From Nemophila menziesii (Eukaryota > Streptophyta > Magnoliopsida > Boraginales > Hydrophyllaceae), in the NCBI GenBank assembly GCA_029959085.1, contig JARWIR010000001.1, positions 70,680,899 to 70,744,898 of the forward strand: a stretch of 64,000 bases of DNA, read 5' to 3'. Under the pieces are notes generated by a model. The model saw only the letters and a program-made list of their open reading frames with translations. It searched no databases and was not told the DNA's origin. Below, in pieces: positions 34,458-45,784 of the stretch; within the stretch, counting starts at the first letter, position 1; the number at the start of each line of letters is the position of its first letter. The translations under genes and the position numbers were made by a program.

Positions 34458-35425
34458 CTAAATGAGAGAAGGATAGGAAAACTTATCTTGACCACCACTA
34501 GGCTGGTTTTCATTGTTGCGTCCAGGTTGGGTTACTTTCTGAAGCATTGTGTAGGTGAGATGTTGCGAATCGCTCACCCTATCCAGTATGTTATTCATAA
34601 ACACCAACTCTCTTTTAACTTTTCCTAAAGCTTTTAACACCTCCTCATGCTTCACCTCTAATGCTTCCACTCTTTCAATTACTTCATGATCTTTGGAAAC
34701 TCTAGTATCGCGTTTAGGAGGTCTAGCTTTGGTTTCCTCTCCAAATGGTTTGTCCAATTGCATACCATTCTTCTTGGCCTCATTGTGAACATTTACAATT
34801 GAAATTGAACTAATGTTTTCGCCTTTTTCTACCGGTTCATCCTCATTGTTCCGAATTGGCACATTTGCGTTGATACAGATTTTTGTGATAGTGCATGTGA
34901 ACTTGAGGTTGCGTGCGTCAGTAGGGGCTTTGGTGTAAACCATGATGGAGTTGTAAATGAAACTAGCAACATCGATCTCCTTCTTCTCAATAATACATTT
35001 AATGAAGACGAGTTGCTCACCTGTTACCTCGGATATGTGATTCTTACTAAAGAAAGTAGGAATAATGAAACGGGACCATACTTTAGCGCGTGGTAATAAA
35101 TCGCTACTAAATACTTGACCTTCATATCTAGCACCTTTGGGGATGGGTTGTATCCCATGAATCAGAACATGTTTATAAAGTGACTCCCATTCGAATGCTG
35201 GTTCATTGAGCTCTTCAAGGTATTTGCATGGACCTTTCAAGTTTGGTAAATTGAATACTTTACGAATTTGCTCAACTGAGAAAGGGACAATATTTCTACG
35301 GACTTCAATAGCATTACCTTCCACAAAGATCAATTATTCGTAAAATTCTCGAACCAAGGCCGGAATATAACTCAAGTCTCTTTTTCTCAACTCTTTTTGT
35401 AGCACGAATAAGAGTACTCGTCTCA
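34458..35425 (-). pseudogene. Athila envelope-position ORF (Transposase_32-like), 5'-truncated
   Basis: A 291-codon frame runs 35333-34458. Upstream of its first ATG the same frame continues (LRKRDLSYIPALVREFYE) after one stop near 35330, so the protein was longer. The middle part (RAKVWSRFIIPTFFSKNHIS...EQLVFIKCIIEKKEIDV) resembles the 'putative plant transposon protein' domain found in the third ORF of Athila elements. The C-terminus is a coiled coil (VIERVEALEVKHEEVLKALG). The same C-terminus survives at 49860-50070. The sequence is cut near 35430. The role of this ORF is not established; the position is that of an envelope gene, but no membrane segment is visible here. Confidence 0.6.
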
Positions 35426-35539
35426 TCAATACACTTTAAATTTTTGCAGTAATATAACTGTTAATATATACTTTTAAAAGAAAATGGAAAATTAAATATT
35501 AGAAAAAAATTAAGAAAAATTACAAATAAATTTTTTGGT

Positions 35540-35751
35540 GATGATTATGTATATTCGTCTTATTTGATATTTATAAAGAATCGTCGAGAAATTAACTTTT
35601 TGCAGACAGTTCCTTAAAATCGTCAAGAAATCCGTTTAAACAATGATAATTCAAACAAGCGTAATAATAAAAGTGGAGGTCAAAATTTTTAATGACGGAT
35701 GAAACAATTGTCATAAAAAATCGTCATTGTATGGGATGTTTTTTTATAGTA
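35540..35751. repeat. CACTA right terminus and subterminal repeats
   Basis: Contains several tcgtc/gacga motifs and the terminal block 35721-35751 that inversely matches the left end at 27509. The last bases read atagta in place of gtagtg, so the terminus is mutated. Confidence 0.55.
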
Positions 35752-36348
35752 AAATTAGAAAACATTTCGAACTAGAATCATATAATCAAATTTTTACAAA
35801 AAAAAATTTAATTCAATCTTTTAAATTATAATTTTTAAAAATTCAACTTTTAATTTATTATTTATTTTTTATATTCTAGTTATGCTATGCCTACTCTGGG
35901 AGAGGGAAGAAAAAAAAAAGACTAAGCAAATGTATATATAGCTATAGACTTGGATTCGATTTATTTGAACATCTTCTAGAATATTAAGGACAGATATGAA
36001 AATATTTTGGTAGTATCCCTATCAAAACAAATCCAGTATTAGCTTAATTTATATTTTTATATAATACTTTACTTATATCCAATTTGATCTTTAAAAATTA
36101 ACTAGGTCACAGACAGTACTTTATTAATTAAAATATTTAATAAATGTAACCCCATTACTTTTCATGTTCTTGTTGGTGGAGCTTAGTAATACTTTCCATG
36201 GGGTTTGAGGAGTACTCAAATACTATAATACTCCATGTGGTTTGAGGAGTACTGAAATACTATTTTAAACATGTTAGGGTAGGTAGATAACCTCGACACA
36301 AGCGATGTTTGATTTTAAATCGAGTCTTTCTTTTTTAGGTCAAAGTAA
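35752..36348. other. AT-rich spacer with a short direct repeat
   Basis: No gene. A ~36-bp direct repeat (ccatg.ggtttgaggagtact) occurs at 36198 and 36234. Confidence 0.5.
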
Positions 36349-36620
36349 TTTTTAATTGAGTTGGGTTAGCTCAACTTGCCAGACCCTTGTTATTTCTTCA
36401 GCACTTAAAGGGGAGGTCCATGGTTCGAATCCCCTCACTAACGGGTGTAAAGTAAGAGGTACAAGGCTCAAACCCCTCCCTGAACATGGGCAACCTAATT
36501 CTGATTTACCATGGGAATATATATGGGGAGGCATGTATATCTCCGTGGGATTAGTCGGGTGCGCGCAAGCTAGCCCGGAACCCATGTAACCCAATTTTTT
36601 TTTGTTTTTTTTAATTGAGT
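36349..36620 (+). mobile_element. tRNA-derived SINE with 13-bp target duplication
   Basis: The body 36362-36607 is flanked by tttttaattgagt at 36349-36361 and 36608-36620. A box A-like motif (tagctcaacttg, from 36367) and a box B (ggttcgaatcc, 36422-36432) form an internal RNA polymerase III promoter. The 3' part has the plant SINE motif 'gtcgggtgcgcgcaagc' then 'agcccgga', and a T-rich tail. ORFs on both strands here are chance frames. Confidence 0.85.
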
Positions 36621-36761
36621 CGATAGTCCTTACTCCTTATAACTCGTGCAAATTGCAAAGGTCCATTTGGGAGTATTTATGGTTGGTAAGTCTGAAATTC
36701 CCAAATGCATGAGGACATTAAGGTTCTCGATACGTGTAAATTTAAATTATGATAGTCTTAT
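36621..36761. other. Short spacer
   Basis: No feature seen between the SINE and the LINE fragment. Confidence 0.4.
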
Positions 36762-37663
36762 TTGAAGAAAAGGAAATGTAGTGATAGTGACATGTGTAAA
36801 TGGTGTATAAAGAGGAGGAATCGATTGTACACCTATTCATTAAATATCCATTCAGTATGGGTGTTTGGGCGAATTCGCAGCTTCAATGCAAGATTGATGA
36901 ATCTTTCAATGGCTCTATTAGTGAGTGGAGTAAAAATGTTATTGAGAGTTATGCGAAAAATATTTGGGACAAGAGATTGGTAACTGCCACAGTTATGACT
37001 ACAATTTGGAATATTTAGAAGGCCAGGATGAGTGGTCTTTTCGACAAGAAGGTTTGGAATATATATGAAATCAATTATAATACAAAGATGCTTTTAAAGT
37101 ACCTATTTGCAACAAATTGTGAAAAGAGAGCGAATAATGAATTATTACAAGATGATTCCCCTAAAGAAAATCTTAATCCTTTTTTCAGTGATGATTCTGA
37201 TTTTGTATGGATGAATGACACTTCTTTTGTTAACAGTTGGGAACCATCGGGTATTGCTTCTGTTGGTATTAATAAGGAGGGTATTATAAATCATAAAGTC
37301 GTTAAAAGAGTCAAAATTAATTCCGTTACCGAGGGTGAAGCGTCCATGCTCCAGGCCATGAGATCTGCTGATGATCTCAGAGTACATAGAAGCTCTTTCT
37401 ACTCTAATAACCTTGAGGTGATTCAAGGTATTTTTAATGGTGGCATCTCCAATTGGAGGATAAGACCAATTGTTAGTGAAGCACTCAGCTGGCTTAAGAA
37501 ATTCCCGTTGTGGAAGGTGATACATATTAAGAGAGATTTTAATCTGATTGTTGACAAAGCGGCAAAAATTACTAGGAAGTGTATGGACATCACAGGATGT
37601 CAGTCAATGTCTACTTTAGATTTCTCTACTTGGATGGATAGGTTAGACAGTAATTGTTTGTAA
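36762..37663 (+). pseudogene. LINE ORF2 3' part: RT zinc-binding plus RNase H domain
   Basis: 36770-37017 encodes, with a frameshift, a CKWC pair followed by EESIVHLFIKYPFSMGVWANS, the RT zinc-binding pattern (one Cys replaced by Tyr). A stop at 37018 separates it from a clean 211-codon frame, 37028-37663. That frame has an RNase H (RVT_3) layout: GEASMLQAM near residue 101, SNNLEVIQGI near 126 and HIKRDFNLIVDKAAK near 166. The usual first Asp (N-x-D) is replaced within WMNDTSFVNSW, and the His-Asn ending is partly kept. It is a LINE tail that has stayed open; there is no evidence that it is expressed. Confidence 0.6.
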
Positions 37664-37860
37664 TTTCCTTTAATGACAAAAAATAAATAAAAATTATGAG
37701 TCTTTTTTTTTCCCTAAAATCTTGCATTAATAAATTAAAGGTAACTAATTAGCTTATCCAGGAAGGTAAGTCATTATTTTCTAAAATTCTAACTATGTTG
37801 GATTGGTAAAGAAGTAGAATAATCTCTAATTACATTACCTAAAAACATATTCTTGACCAA

Positions 37861-38260
37861 TCAATCAATAGCTAAATTTCTTTCTCTTCTTACAAAAAAA
37901 AAGAATATAGGATTATAAATTTCTGAAATAAAATAAATACTACGTAAAATATTATAAATCACAGAATAACATAAGTTTAAATAATTTGCTAGCAGGACCA
38001 CTAAATTCTTGCAGTCAGTCTCTATTATGCACGGCTTATCTCCATAACTCCTTGCAAGAAGACATGCCTTCAAAATGCCTAGAGTTTCGACTTCTAATGG
38101 TCCATAAGCAACTATAATCGATGATTTTCTTTCCAGCACAACTTCTAGTTCATCCCTGGATATACACGTAATTGGAGCTTTGTTATTATTAAAAAAAATC
38201 ACAATTAATCTTTATAGTATTAGTAGGTGTCCATTTATTACCATGTGTCAATTTCTTACT
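37861..38260 (-). pseudogene. LINE RNase H domain fragment, minus strand
   Basis: The minus strand opens with WTPTNTIKINCD, the typical domain start. A frameshift in a T-run near 38195 follows. Then come GPLEVETLGILKACLLARSYG, IIETDCKNLVVLLAN and FVRRERNLAID. The D, E and D positions of RNase H are recognisable. It faces the plus-strand copy at 37663, so two independent LINE tails lie tail to tail. Confidence 0.55.
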
Positions 38261-38343
38261 AGAGTTTGGATAAGTGACTTGAATAAAGGGTATTTTAGAT
38301 AGTTTACCAACATTTTTACTAACAAAAGAATTCATAGGAGGCT

Positions 38344-38607
38344 CTAATATAGTAGCTTTTCTTGATTATCATCTAGATTCGAGTTGTTATATAAATGGAT
38401 ATTCATATTGTCATACGAGGAATCTTCCATAATATCCTTCAGTCTATTAGGGTCCTCCTTAGGATAGTTAGTTATTTTGTATCCTTGCCAAGCTCTTAGG
38501 TCCTTTTCAATAGTAATCTGAGGGACTAAGGGTAAACCCCTAAATATATATTTATTTATATCCTTCAAAATATGACAACAAATAGTGCAAAGTTTCTCAA
38601 ATATCAT
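38344..38607 (-). other. 87-codon open frame, unidentified
   Basis: The frame (MIFEKLCTICCHILKDINKY...) has no domain I recognise. It lies directly upstream of the minus-strand RNase H fragment in the same orientation, so it could be a decayed part of the same LINE. I would not call it a gene. Confidence 0.2.
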
Positions 38608-38747
38608 ATAAGTGTATTTTGCATTTGCTTTTAATCACTTTGACTATATTTTCCATCCAAACATAAATTTTATCTGAATGCTGGTTGCAAGTTAATAAGT
38701 TTATAAGGGATTAGAACCAGAATTCCCTAGTGAGGTCTATCTTTTTA

Positions 38748-40318
38748 TGATGAATAAATCCACTCATGAGACATTACTTTGGGAGTTTATTGGTCCTCAG
38801 TGAGGGAATTTCCCTAATATTGGTTATATTGTACTTTTGCCTCTTGTTTTGGTCATATTGTTATTTATAGAGCTTTTGTGCCTTAATTGTGTGTTAAGTG
38901 TGTAGCCTTTAGGTACATGGTTTAAAAAAGGTGCCAATATGAAGAGAAGAAGTTAAAAGTCAAAATAAACCCCTAGCAAAGGCCGAAATTGAGTCTAGAG
39001 TCACTTTGGGAAGTTAGAGTGTTTGTTGGAGAAATCTTTACGTCATATTGTCACCACGAATCATTGGTAATATATTTGGACATGTTTTCTTTTGATTCAG
39101 AAAGAACTTGAATTTAGTGTCGCGTGGGAAGTGACGGAAGTGACGGAAGTCAATTCAGAGTTGAAAGGAAAAAGTTATGTCATTTGCTTCCACCCTGACT
39201 CGAACCAGTCCAACTTTAGCTAAAAACGAATTGGGATCTCCTAAACCCAATTAAGTGGCCAAAGGGGACCCAAACATCTTTTAGTTATTAGATAAGTCAT
39301 TTAGCAGCTCACATACAAATTTAACACACATTACATTTCATATTTTTCAAAGGGAACAAGAGCCAAAGAGCAAAGAAGAGAAAAGACGGGGTTGTCTATA
39401 CAAAAACCAACGATTTTTTCTCAACTATACATCGTTTCTCTTCATCATCAAGAGTAACTATCATTTATATTTTATTTTAATTATATTCTTCCATTAGTTT
39501 TTCTTATGTTTTTATTTCTTTTAGTATGAACTAAACCCTCATTGCTTGAGGCTTGCTTATGTAAGAACCTATGCTTAGTTATTTAATGTTTTATTGAATT
39601 TGGGATAAATGTTTAATTGAGACTGGTTTGATTTTATCTCATTGGATATATGTTTGTTTTAACACTACTTGTGTTCTGGACAAATAGTGAGTAACCCTAG
39701 TAATCGAGCTAATATCCAAAGTAAGGGTGTTTGACTGTCGAAATAGCATATATATGTCTAGTTGCGGTAGTGATCCTGAGAGGCTTGCCTCGCTAGATAC
39801 TCAATATGGTTAGAATTATTACATCGAGACATTTCCTAGGGTGTCTTTACCCAAGTACCATAAGGTTTCTCTTTAAGCTACCATGACGGTAGTTAAAGAG
39901 ATATTAGAATCTTGGCTAATTCGAATTCACCAACTCACTCTTATCAATAAAAACATTAAATTAGCGATATATGGGACTACTAGCGAGACTCAAGAAACTC
40001 TCTCTCCCATTCTATTCATCCTGTAATTTAGTTGTTAATTTTATTTTAATTATTAGTTTATAATTGTATTTCATTAATCATTTTAGTCTCTAATTATTGA
40101 AAGACAAATAAATATTTTATTGTTTACATTTTTTCCATTCCATTTCCTATTGCAAACTCCACAATTTAAACTATTGAAGCACATTTATCTACAGTGATAG
40201 TCCTTGTGGAGACGATTGTCCCTTGTACATATATTTATTACTCGTCAATGACCCGCACACTTGCAGGAAGTGGCTCCAAAGGGTGCTGATTTATTTTATC
40301 ACTTTCTAAAATGCGACA
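38748..40318 (+). repeat. LTR1 of a degraded Athila-like element (plus orientation)
   Basis: It starts near TGATGAATAAATCC and reaches 'atgagacattactttgggag' and 'gagggaatttccc'. Downstream are the family's 'gatcctgagaggcttgcctcgc' and 'cccgcacacttgcagg' blocks. It ends at 'tttatcactttctaaaatgcgaca', which matches the LTR end of the minus-strand element (TCGACA, complement of 63316). A degenerate primer site follows directly. Start is approximate. Confidence 0.65.
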
Positions 40319-40345
40319 AGATTTTGGTGCAGCTGCCAATGACTA
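40319..40345 (+). other. Degenerate Athila primer-binding site
   Basis: 'ttttggtgcagctgccaatgac' is a mutated form of the tttttggcgccgctgccgggga-type site that follows Athila 5' LTRs and pairs with tRNA-Asp. Its position right after LTR1 confirms the LTR end. Confidence 0.6.
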
Positions 40346-40817
40346 TATTGTTTTTTTGTTTTTATTTCGGTGTAGAAGTGTCTAGTTTGTTTTTGGTTTT
40401 ATGTTGTTTTCTTGTTATAGTCTCTTCACCAATTGACAAGTTTTGGTGTATGCTCTCCAATCCCAAGAACTTTCTTTAAGACCAAAGGAAGAGAGAAATA
40501 ACAAGAAAATCACAAGTGGTATTGTTTAATCTTGACCCACCGCATGCTTCTGGGGTCAATGAGAATCAGATAACCCACCAGTAGAAGCTAATCCACTTGG
40601 GGATGTTCACAACAATGTTCAAAAAAAAGGGAATTTGAATGGATTCAATACACCAACCGATTTTAATTATCGAGTGCAAGGCATCCATGAGCCGGGCTTG
40701 TCTTCCCGTGTTCAACCTTTGGGGATTCTCCCTTCTGCTATTCAATCTGCATGAAGTAACCCCGATATGTATATTGTTGAATCAATTCCTTAATTATGGG
40801 AATTATAGTGGAGTCGA
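40346..40817 (+). mobile_element. Very short interior between LTR1 and LTR2
   Basis: It contains the gag leader counterpart: 'ttttggtgtatgctctccaatcc' at 40440 corresponds to 44222-44250 of the intact element. After that only about 370 bp remain before LTR2. The interior has lost nearly all of gag and all of pol. No usable coding frame remains. Confidence 0.5.
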
Positions 40818-41442
40818 TGATGTATCCATATTTGTGATATAATAATATAGTTTAGAGACATCATTTTAGGTGTATTATGTGTTTAGCTGAGGGATTTTCC
40901 CCATTAACTGTTAGTTTCTTAATTCTTACATTGTTTTGGAGGATTGTTACATTTAAGGCAATTTTAGTATAATTTGTATGTTAAAATGTGAAGATTATAG
41001 GAAACATGATTATATTATATTAAAAATCAATTTTAAGGAGTTGAGGAAAAAATATCCAAGGCAAAATAAAGAGTTAAAAGAAAAGAAACTGGGTTTAGGG
41101 AAGTGCAAAAGCTGCCAAAAGTTGTTGTCCAGCTGTGAAGACACGTAGTATTTTCGATGTTGCATAAAATCGACAAGGAATTTGGAGGAGCCCTTTTATA
41201 TCTAGAAAGGTCTTCTAATTGTGGTTGTTTTGTTACCAAGATCACTAGATTTGGGGTTGTAACGAAAGATTTATAATTTTTACAAACTCTAGTGGTCAAC
41301 CAATCATATTATTAAGAAAATGAGTTTGAGTTGGATTAGGACTCCAAGACTTAGCTCATGACTTAGATTTTGACGTTACACACACACATACAAACCCACC
41401 CCCATATATATATATGTATATATATATACATACATATATATG

Positions 41443-41520
<78 letters not shown>

Positions 41521-41546
41521 CATATATATGTATATATATATGTATG

Positions 41547-41579
<33 letters not shown>

Positions 41580-42497
41580 ATATACTGTTATTTACATTTA
41601 GAAACATGTCCTTTCTCAATTATTAATCAATAATGAAAATGAGACATCATCCAGAGAAGCAAGTTGACGTGTAGAGGAAGACATGAAGGTGGAGAGTCAC
41701 AAACTCCTTTTCTCCATCCTTCCATTCTACCATTAGGGTAAACTGTAATAGATTCGTTAGCTTAAATATGTTTCTAATCTCTTTGCTCTTTAGTTTTATT
41801 TCTTTTTCTATGAACTAATTTTCCCATACCTTGGGTTTGCAGTATGTATAATCCTTGAATTCTATTTCTATATTCTATGTTATTTGGGAAAGTGACAGTT
41901 AATTGGTTGAGCTTTTGATTATATATCTATATTATGTGGTTGACTTATTTCAGCCCTAGATCTGGCCAATCTTAGGACTTTCCTTAGTAGTTAGATTGTC
42001 ACCCTGGCGGGGGATTCAATTATAGACAACACCACATAATCGTCTAGTGTGCGGTATTGATCCTAACGGGCTTGCCTAACCACATAGTCAATAGGATTAG
42101 ATTTCTATCACCGATCTCTGCGCAAAGTCCTCTTACCCAAGTTGCTTGTTAGTATTGAGGTTGCCTTCTAAGCTACCCTGACAAGAGTTAGAAGGATAAT
42201 AGAATCTTCGCTATATATTTGCTCAAATCACCCTTATTATTAAAATAATGATTTAGAAGGATAAGTGCATACTAGCAGAGCTAAGCTATATTATCATCCC
42301 CATTCTTAGAAGTTTATCTGCATTAACTTAATATTATTTGCTTCTTAATTATAAAAGCAAACAAATATTTATCTATTTATTTGTATTTTTAGTTTTAAAC
42401 AGTTAATCTCTTCTACACTTCTTATCTGAATACAAGTCGATCTAACAGACTAAATCCCTACGAACGAGCTTTATTTATCAATCTATAACTTGCAAAC
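40818..42497 (+). repeat. LTR2 of the degraded element, interrupted by the plus-strand element
   Basis: It starts TGATGTATCCATATTTGTGAT and matches the solo LTR at 14251-15743 (inverted) through 'agacatcattttaggt' and 'gagggattttccc'. It carries the blocks 'gtcaccctggcggggg' and 'gatcctaacgggcttgcctaacc'. It is cut at 42497 by the insertion with duplication caaac and resumes at 53965-54010 with 'gatgtatgcacttgcagtgag', the equivalent of the 'cacttgcag' block. Confidence 0.65.
41404..41584. repeat. (AT)n microsatellite
   Basis: About 180 bp of TA repeats with scattered tatgtatg variants, inside LTR2. It creates Ile/Tyr-repeat open frames on both strands (41356-41633) that are not genes. Confidence 0.97.
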
Positions 42498-44090
42498 TGA
42501 TGTCTCCCTTTTTGTTCTAATTATATGCCCTTAGGAGAAATAAAATTAGGTGATTATTTGACTTATTTACTAGACTTTTAAGCTTATTTGGTCATATTAC
42601 GATTTCTTCCTTTGGAATTGGATTATTTGTATTTTAGAGCTTTTATGCGTTAATTCGTGTATTTTTAGTGTAAAGTTTTTAGGTTTATGATTTGATGGAA
42701 TATCAAGACAAGGATAAGAAACGGGAAACAAAGTCTTGGATTAAGCGTTGAAGTCAAAGGCGAGAATAATTGATTCGAAGAAGTAATTAGTGGAGAATGA
42801 AATCTGGAATGCTGTCACAAATCACTGTTTTTGAGCATCTTAGCCACTGATTAAGCCTTGGAGCATAAAATGAGGTAGATAGAGCTTGAAGTCAGGAATA
42901 TTTTCCAAGTTGAACGAAGTGATTCCGAGTCCAGACGCAAAAGTTACAGCTGTTTTAGTAACAGCTGGTCAGCAGTTACTGGATTTCATTAAATGGATTG
43001 GGCTTTTATTCTAATTAACCTAATCCTTCTTTTTAAAAGCCCAATCCATTTTCCCCACTATAAAAAGGCCTTTAACTTCAGTTTTTAAACACATAATTCA
43101 TATTAGAGAGGCAACGCTTAGCAGAAGTCAGATAAGCAAAAAGGAGAGAAAATGCTAAAGCTGGAGAATTCCTTCTTCCAACAACAACAATTATCAACCC
43201 TTTAATTAGTTTTTTTTTTTATTTCTGTAATTCAGTATGAACATATTTTATTTTAATTCAGTAGTTTTTAACATTATGAGCTAAATTCCTTAAGTGCTTC
43301 AAAGTCGCATTAATGGGTTGAACCCAATTTTATTGAATTTTTATGTTTTTGGATTTGGAATTATTGTAATTTTAATTGAATTAGGTAATTTCGTACTGAC
43401 TATTATTTTGCATTTAAATATTGTCTTTGAAGTCATGAATCAAATGTAGGAATTAGTAATTAAGCGATTCACTTTGGTGGGGAAGTGATCGCCTTGACGC
43501 GGGGTTTAATTACGAAACCAAATAATAGACGTAAGGTAGAAATTATTGACCCTGGCGGGCTTAGTTAACCTTATAGCCAATTGGGTAGAATGTCTGACCA
43601 TTCGAAGGTGGATTATAATCACACTGACGGGGTTTGTAACACCTAATTATAGCTCCTAAGTCCACCCTGACGAGGGTTAGGAGACTAAAGAATCCCGACT
43701 AGTACTTAATTCCCGATTTATCCCTTAAACAGAAACATTGATTTAATAGATTTAGGTGAAACCCTTGCGAAACTCAAGTACTGTGTTTAAATCGTTGCGT
43801 CTATTCATTTTTATTTACTTGCGTCTTAGTTATTTGCATTAGTTAATTTAGTATTTTATTTTCATTGCATCTTAGTTCTTAATCAAAAACCAAAACAAAA
43901 TTTTATATCATTTACTTTCCGCATCATATAACAATTAATCGCACTTATTACATAACATCGAAAGTCATACCTAATCCGTCCCTGAGATCAAAATCCCGTT
44001 TACCGGATATTATTTGGACGACCCGTACACTTGCGGTACAAGTCTTGCTTTTTTTAGGTGTGTTATTTCAGAACACACAAGGACACACCA
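42498..44090 (+). repeat. 5' LTR (LTR A)
   Basis: 1593 bp from TGATGTCTCC to GGACACACCA. Contains the 'ccactataaaaaggcc' TATA region near 43058-43073, so transcription probably starts about 30 bp further on. Also contains the 'gacccgtacacttgcggtac' block near 44020. The primer site follows. Confidence 0.88.
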
Positions 44091-44116
44091 AGTTTTTTGC
44101 GCCGCTGCCGGGGACG
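44091..44116 (+). other. Primer-binding site, tRNA-Asp type
   Basis: 'ttttttgcgccgctgccggggac' follows the LTR. It matches the Athila-type site complementary to the 3' end of tRNA-Asp, with one G missing from the usual tggcgcc. Confidence 0.8.
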
Positions 44117-44231
44117 GTAGCGTGTGACCACGGTGTTATCCGTAAGTGTTTTAATTGTTGTTTTTACTTTTTGTGTTCAGTTTTACGCTTTTCTTTGTTT
44201 TGCTACTTCTCAGGTTTTTTAGGTTTGGTGT

Positions 44232-45784
44232 ATGCTCTCGGACCCCGAGAGACTAGTCCGAGCTAAGAACAAGAGAGACAGGGAAGCAAAAGAAAAAGCA
44301 AGGTTAGAACGAGCAATGAAGGGATTGAACATTCATCACGTTGACAATCCCGGCGTTCAGTTGGACGCAAATGGTCAACCAATAATACCGCCAGTTCTTC
44401 CAGATTCCCCAGTCATTCCGAATCCAGCTATTAACAATCAACAAAATCATCCGCCTATGCAACAAGCTCAACACCCGATGTATTATGATCCATGGTTCGT
44501 ACATGGTCCAAAACAAGTTCCTTATCGCGCTCCTACTCTCGGTATTGGTCCTGCAAATATCAATGTTGCACGTTATAGACCTGATCTTGGTATGCTATCC
44601 CAATTTCAAAATTTTGGGAACTTTCGTGGAACACTTGGAGAAGACCCTATTCGTGCAGTTCAAAAGTTTATGCAAATCTGCGATTCGTATATAACGCAAG
44701 GAGTGACCAAAGAGCAGATATACTTTGCTAATTTCAGATTTTCCGTGATAGACTCAGCTAGTGAGTGGCACGATTCGCAAGAACCGGGAACAATCAATAC
44801 TTGGGATGAGTTACAGACAGCGTTTTTCGATCGCTATTATCCGACGAATATGAGATTAGACACACAGGTGGATTTGACATCATTTGTCCAAGAGCAAGAT
44901 GAGACTTTGGGAAGATGTTGGACAAGATTTAAATCGTGTTTGAGAAGAGTTCCTGACCATGGCATTGATGAACAACAACAGCTAAAAATCATTTATAAAG
45001 GCTTGTATGGAGGATCAAGAAAAGACCTCAATTTATTATGTGGTGGTGGATTTCTACAGGTAGCTCCAGTCCATGAGAAGATTATTTTAAACAAAATGGT
45101 AACTAATGAGCAAGGTTGGAGTACAGTGAGAGCACCTATCCGAGGTAGAAAAGAAAGTAATATGGGTATTGATGAGAAATTCTCCTCTTTGAAGGATAAA
45201 TTGAAGAGTACTTTAGAGCAACAAATGAAACAGCTCACGATAGCTGTTAAAGAAGGTTTATCAGGAAAGAAGGCAAGTGTTAATGTGAATCAAGAGGTCT
45301 ATGGGTGTTCGAATTGTGGTGTTCAAGACCATGATTGGGAACATTGTGAGTGTAATCCCGAAGCTGTAATGTTAGTTTCTAATAGGGGGAATTACAATTC
45401 GAGTGGTCAAGGATACCAACCCAACAGAAACCATCCGGGTTTCCAATATTCGAATCCTAATGGGGCAGCTAATCCTACATACGCTTATCAACCACGTCCC
45501 CAAGGTAACACTTATCAACCTAGACCACAAAATAATTATCAGGGAGGACAGAATTATGGAAACAATGCTCAAAGACAGCCTCCTCAGAATAATTATAATG
45601 ACACCATGAATCAAAAGGCCTTACCTGCTCACTCTCAAGAAGTAACAGAAGATCTTCGTTTAACTGTGGACAAATTAATGGCACTTCAGGCACAATCTAT
45701 TCAGAGTCAATAAGCTGATGAAGATGCAATTAAGCTACTGGGGAATCAAATTGATCAGATATCAAAACAGTTAAATCAACACCC
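44232..45784 (+). pseudogene. Athila Gag, 493 codons then a stop, tail cut by a solo LTR
   Basis: The ATG at 44232 begins MLSDPERLVRAKNKRDREAK and has a basic N-terminus. The retrotransposon Gag core lies about residues 115-300: FQNFGNFRGTLGEDPIRAV, then EWHDSQEPG and FFDRYYPTNMRL. A CCHC knuckle follows at 359-372 (CSNCGVQDHDWEHC), then an Asn/Gln/Pro-rich tail. A TAA at 45711-45713 interrupts a frame that otherwise continues (ADEDAIKLLGNQIDQISKQL) to the solo LTR at 45785. The reading frame resumes at 47367. Gag itself may be translatable. Confidence 0.85.

Larger units (their letters stand above)
27509..35751 (-). mobile_element. CACTA (En/Spm) transposon, non-autonomous, with nested insertions
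   Basis: The left end is CACTACAAGAAAA followed by CAACCCATACAATGACGA. The right end (35721-35751), complemented, reads TACTATAAAAAAACATCCCA then TACAATGACGA, matching at about 17 of the 21 outermost positions. Both subterminal regions (27530-28060 and 35540-35740) are studded with tcgtc/gacga motifs, as expected for transposase-binding repeats. A TNP1-like remnant is inside on the minus strand. No TNP2-type transposase is seen. The 3-bp target duplication is not preserved (tcc against aaa), and the right end has lost the CACTA core, so the right boundary is less sure. Confidence 0.6.

Noticed and set aside
36362..36450. Possible tRNA gene
   Set aside because: Box A and B motifs are present, but no cloverleaf can be drawn and the body continues to a SINE 3' end with target duplications.
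36352..36594. Complementary 77-80-codon frames
   Set aside because: Both lie in the SINE; the sequence is explained by a tRNA-derived Pol III unit.
41356..41633. Open frames of Ile/Tyr repeats on both strands
   Set aside because: They are translations of the (AT)n microsatellite and exist in several frames at once.
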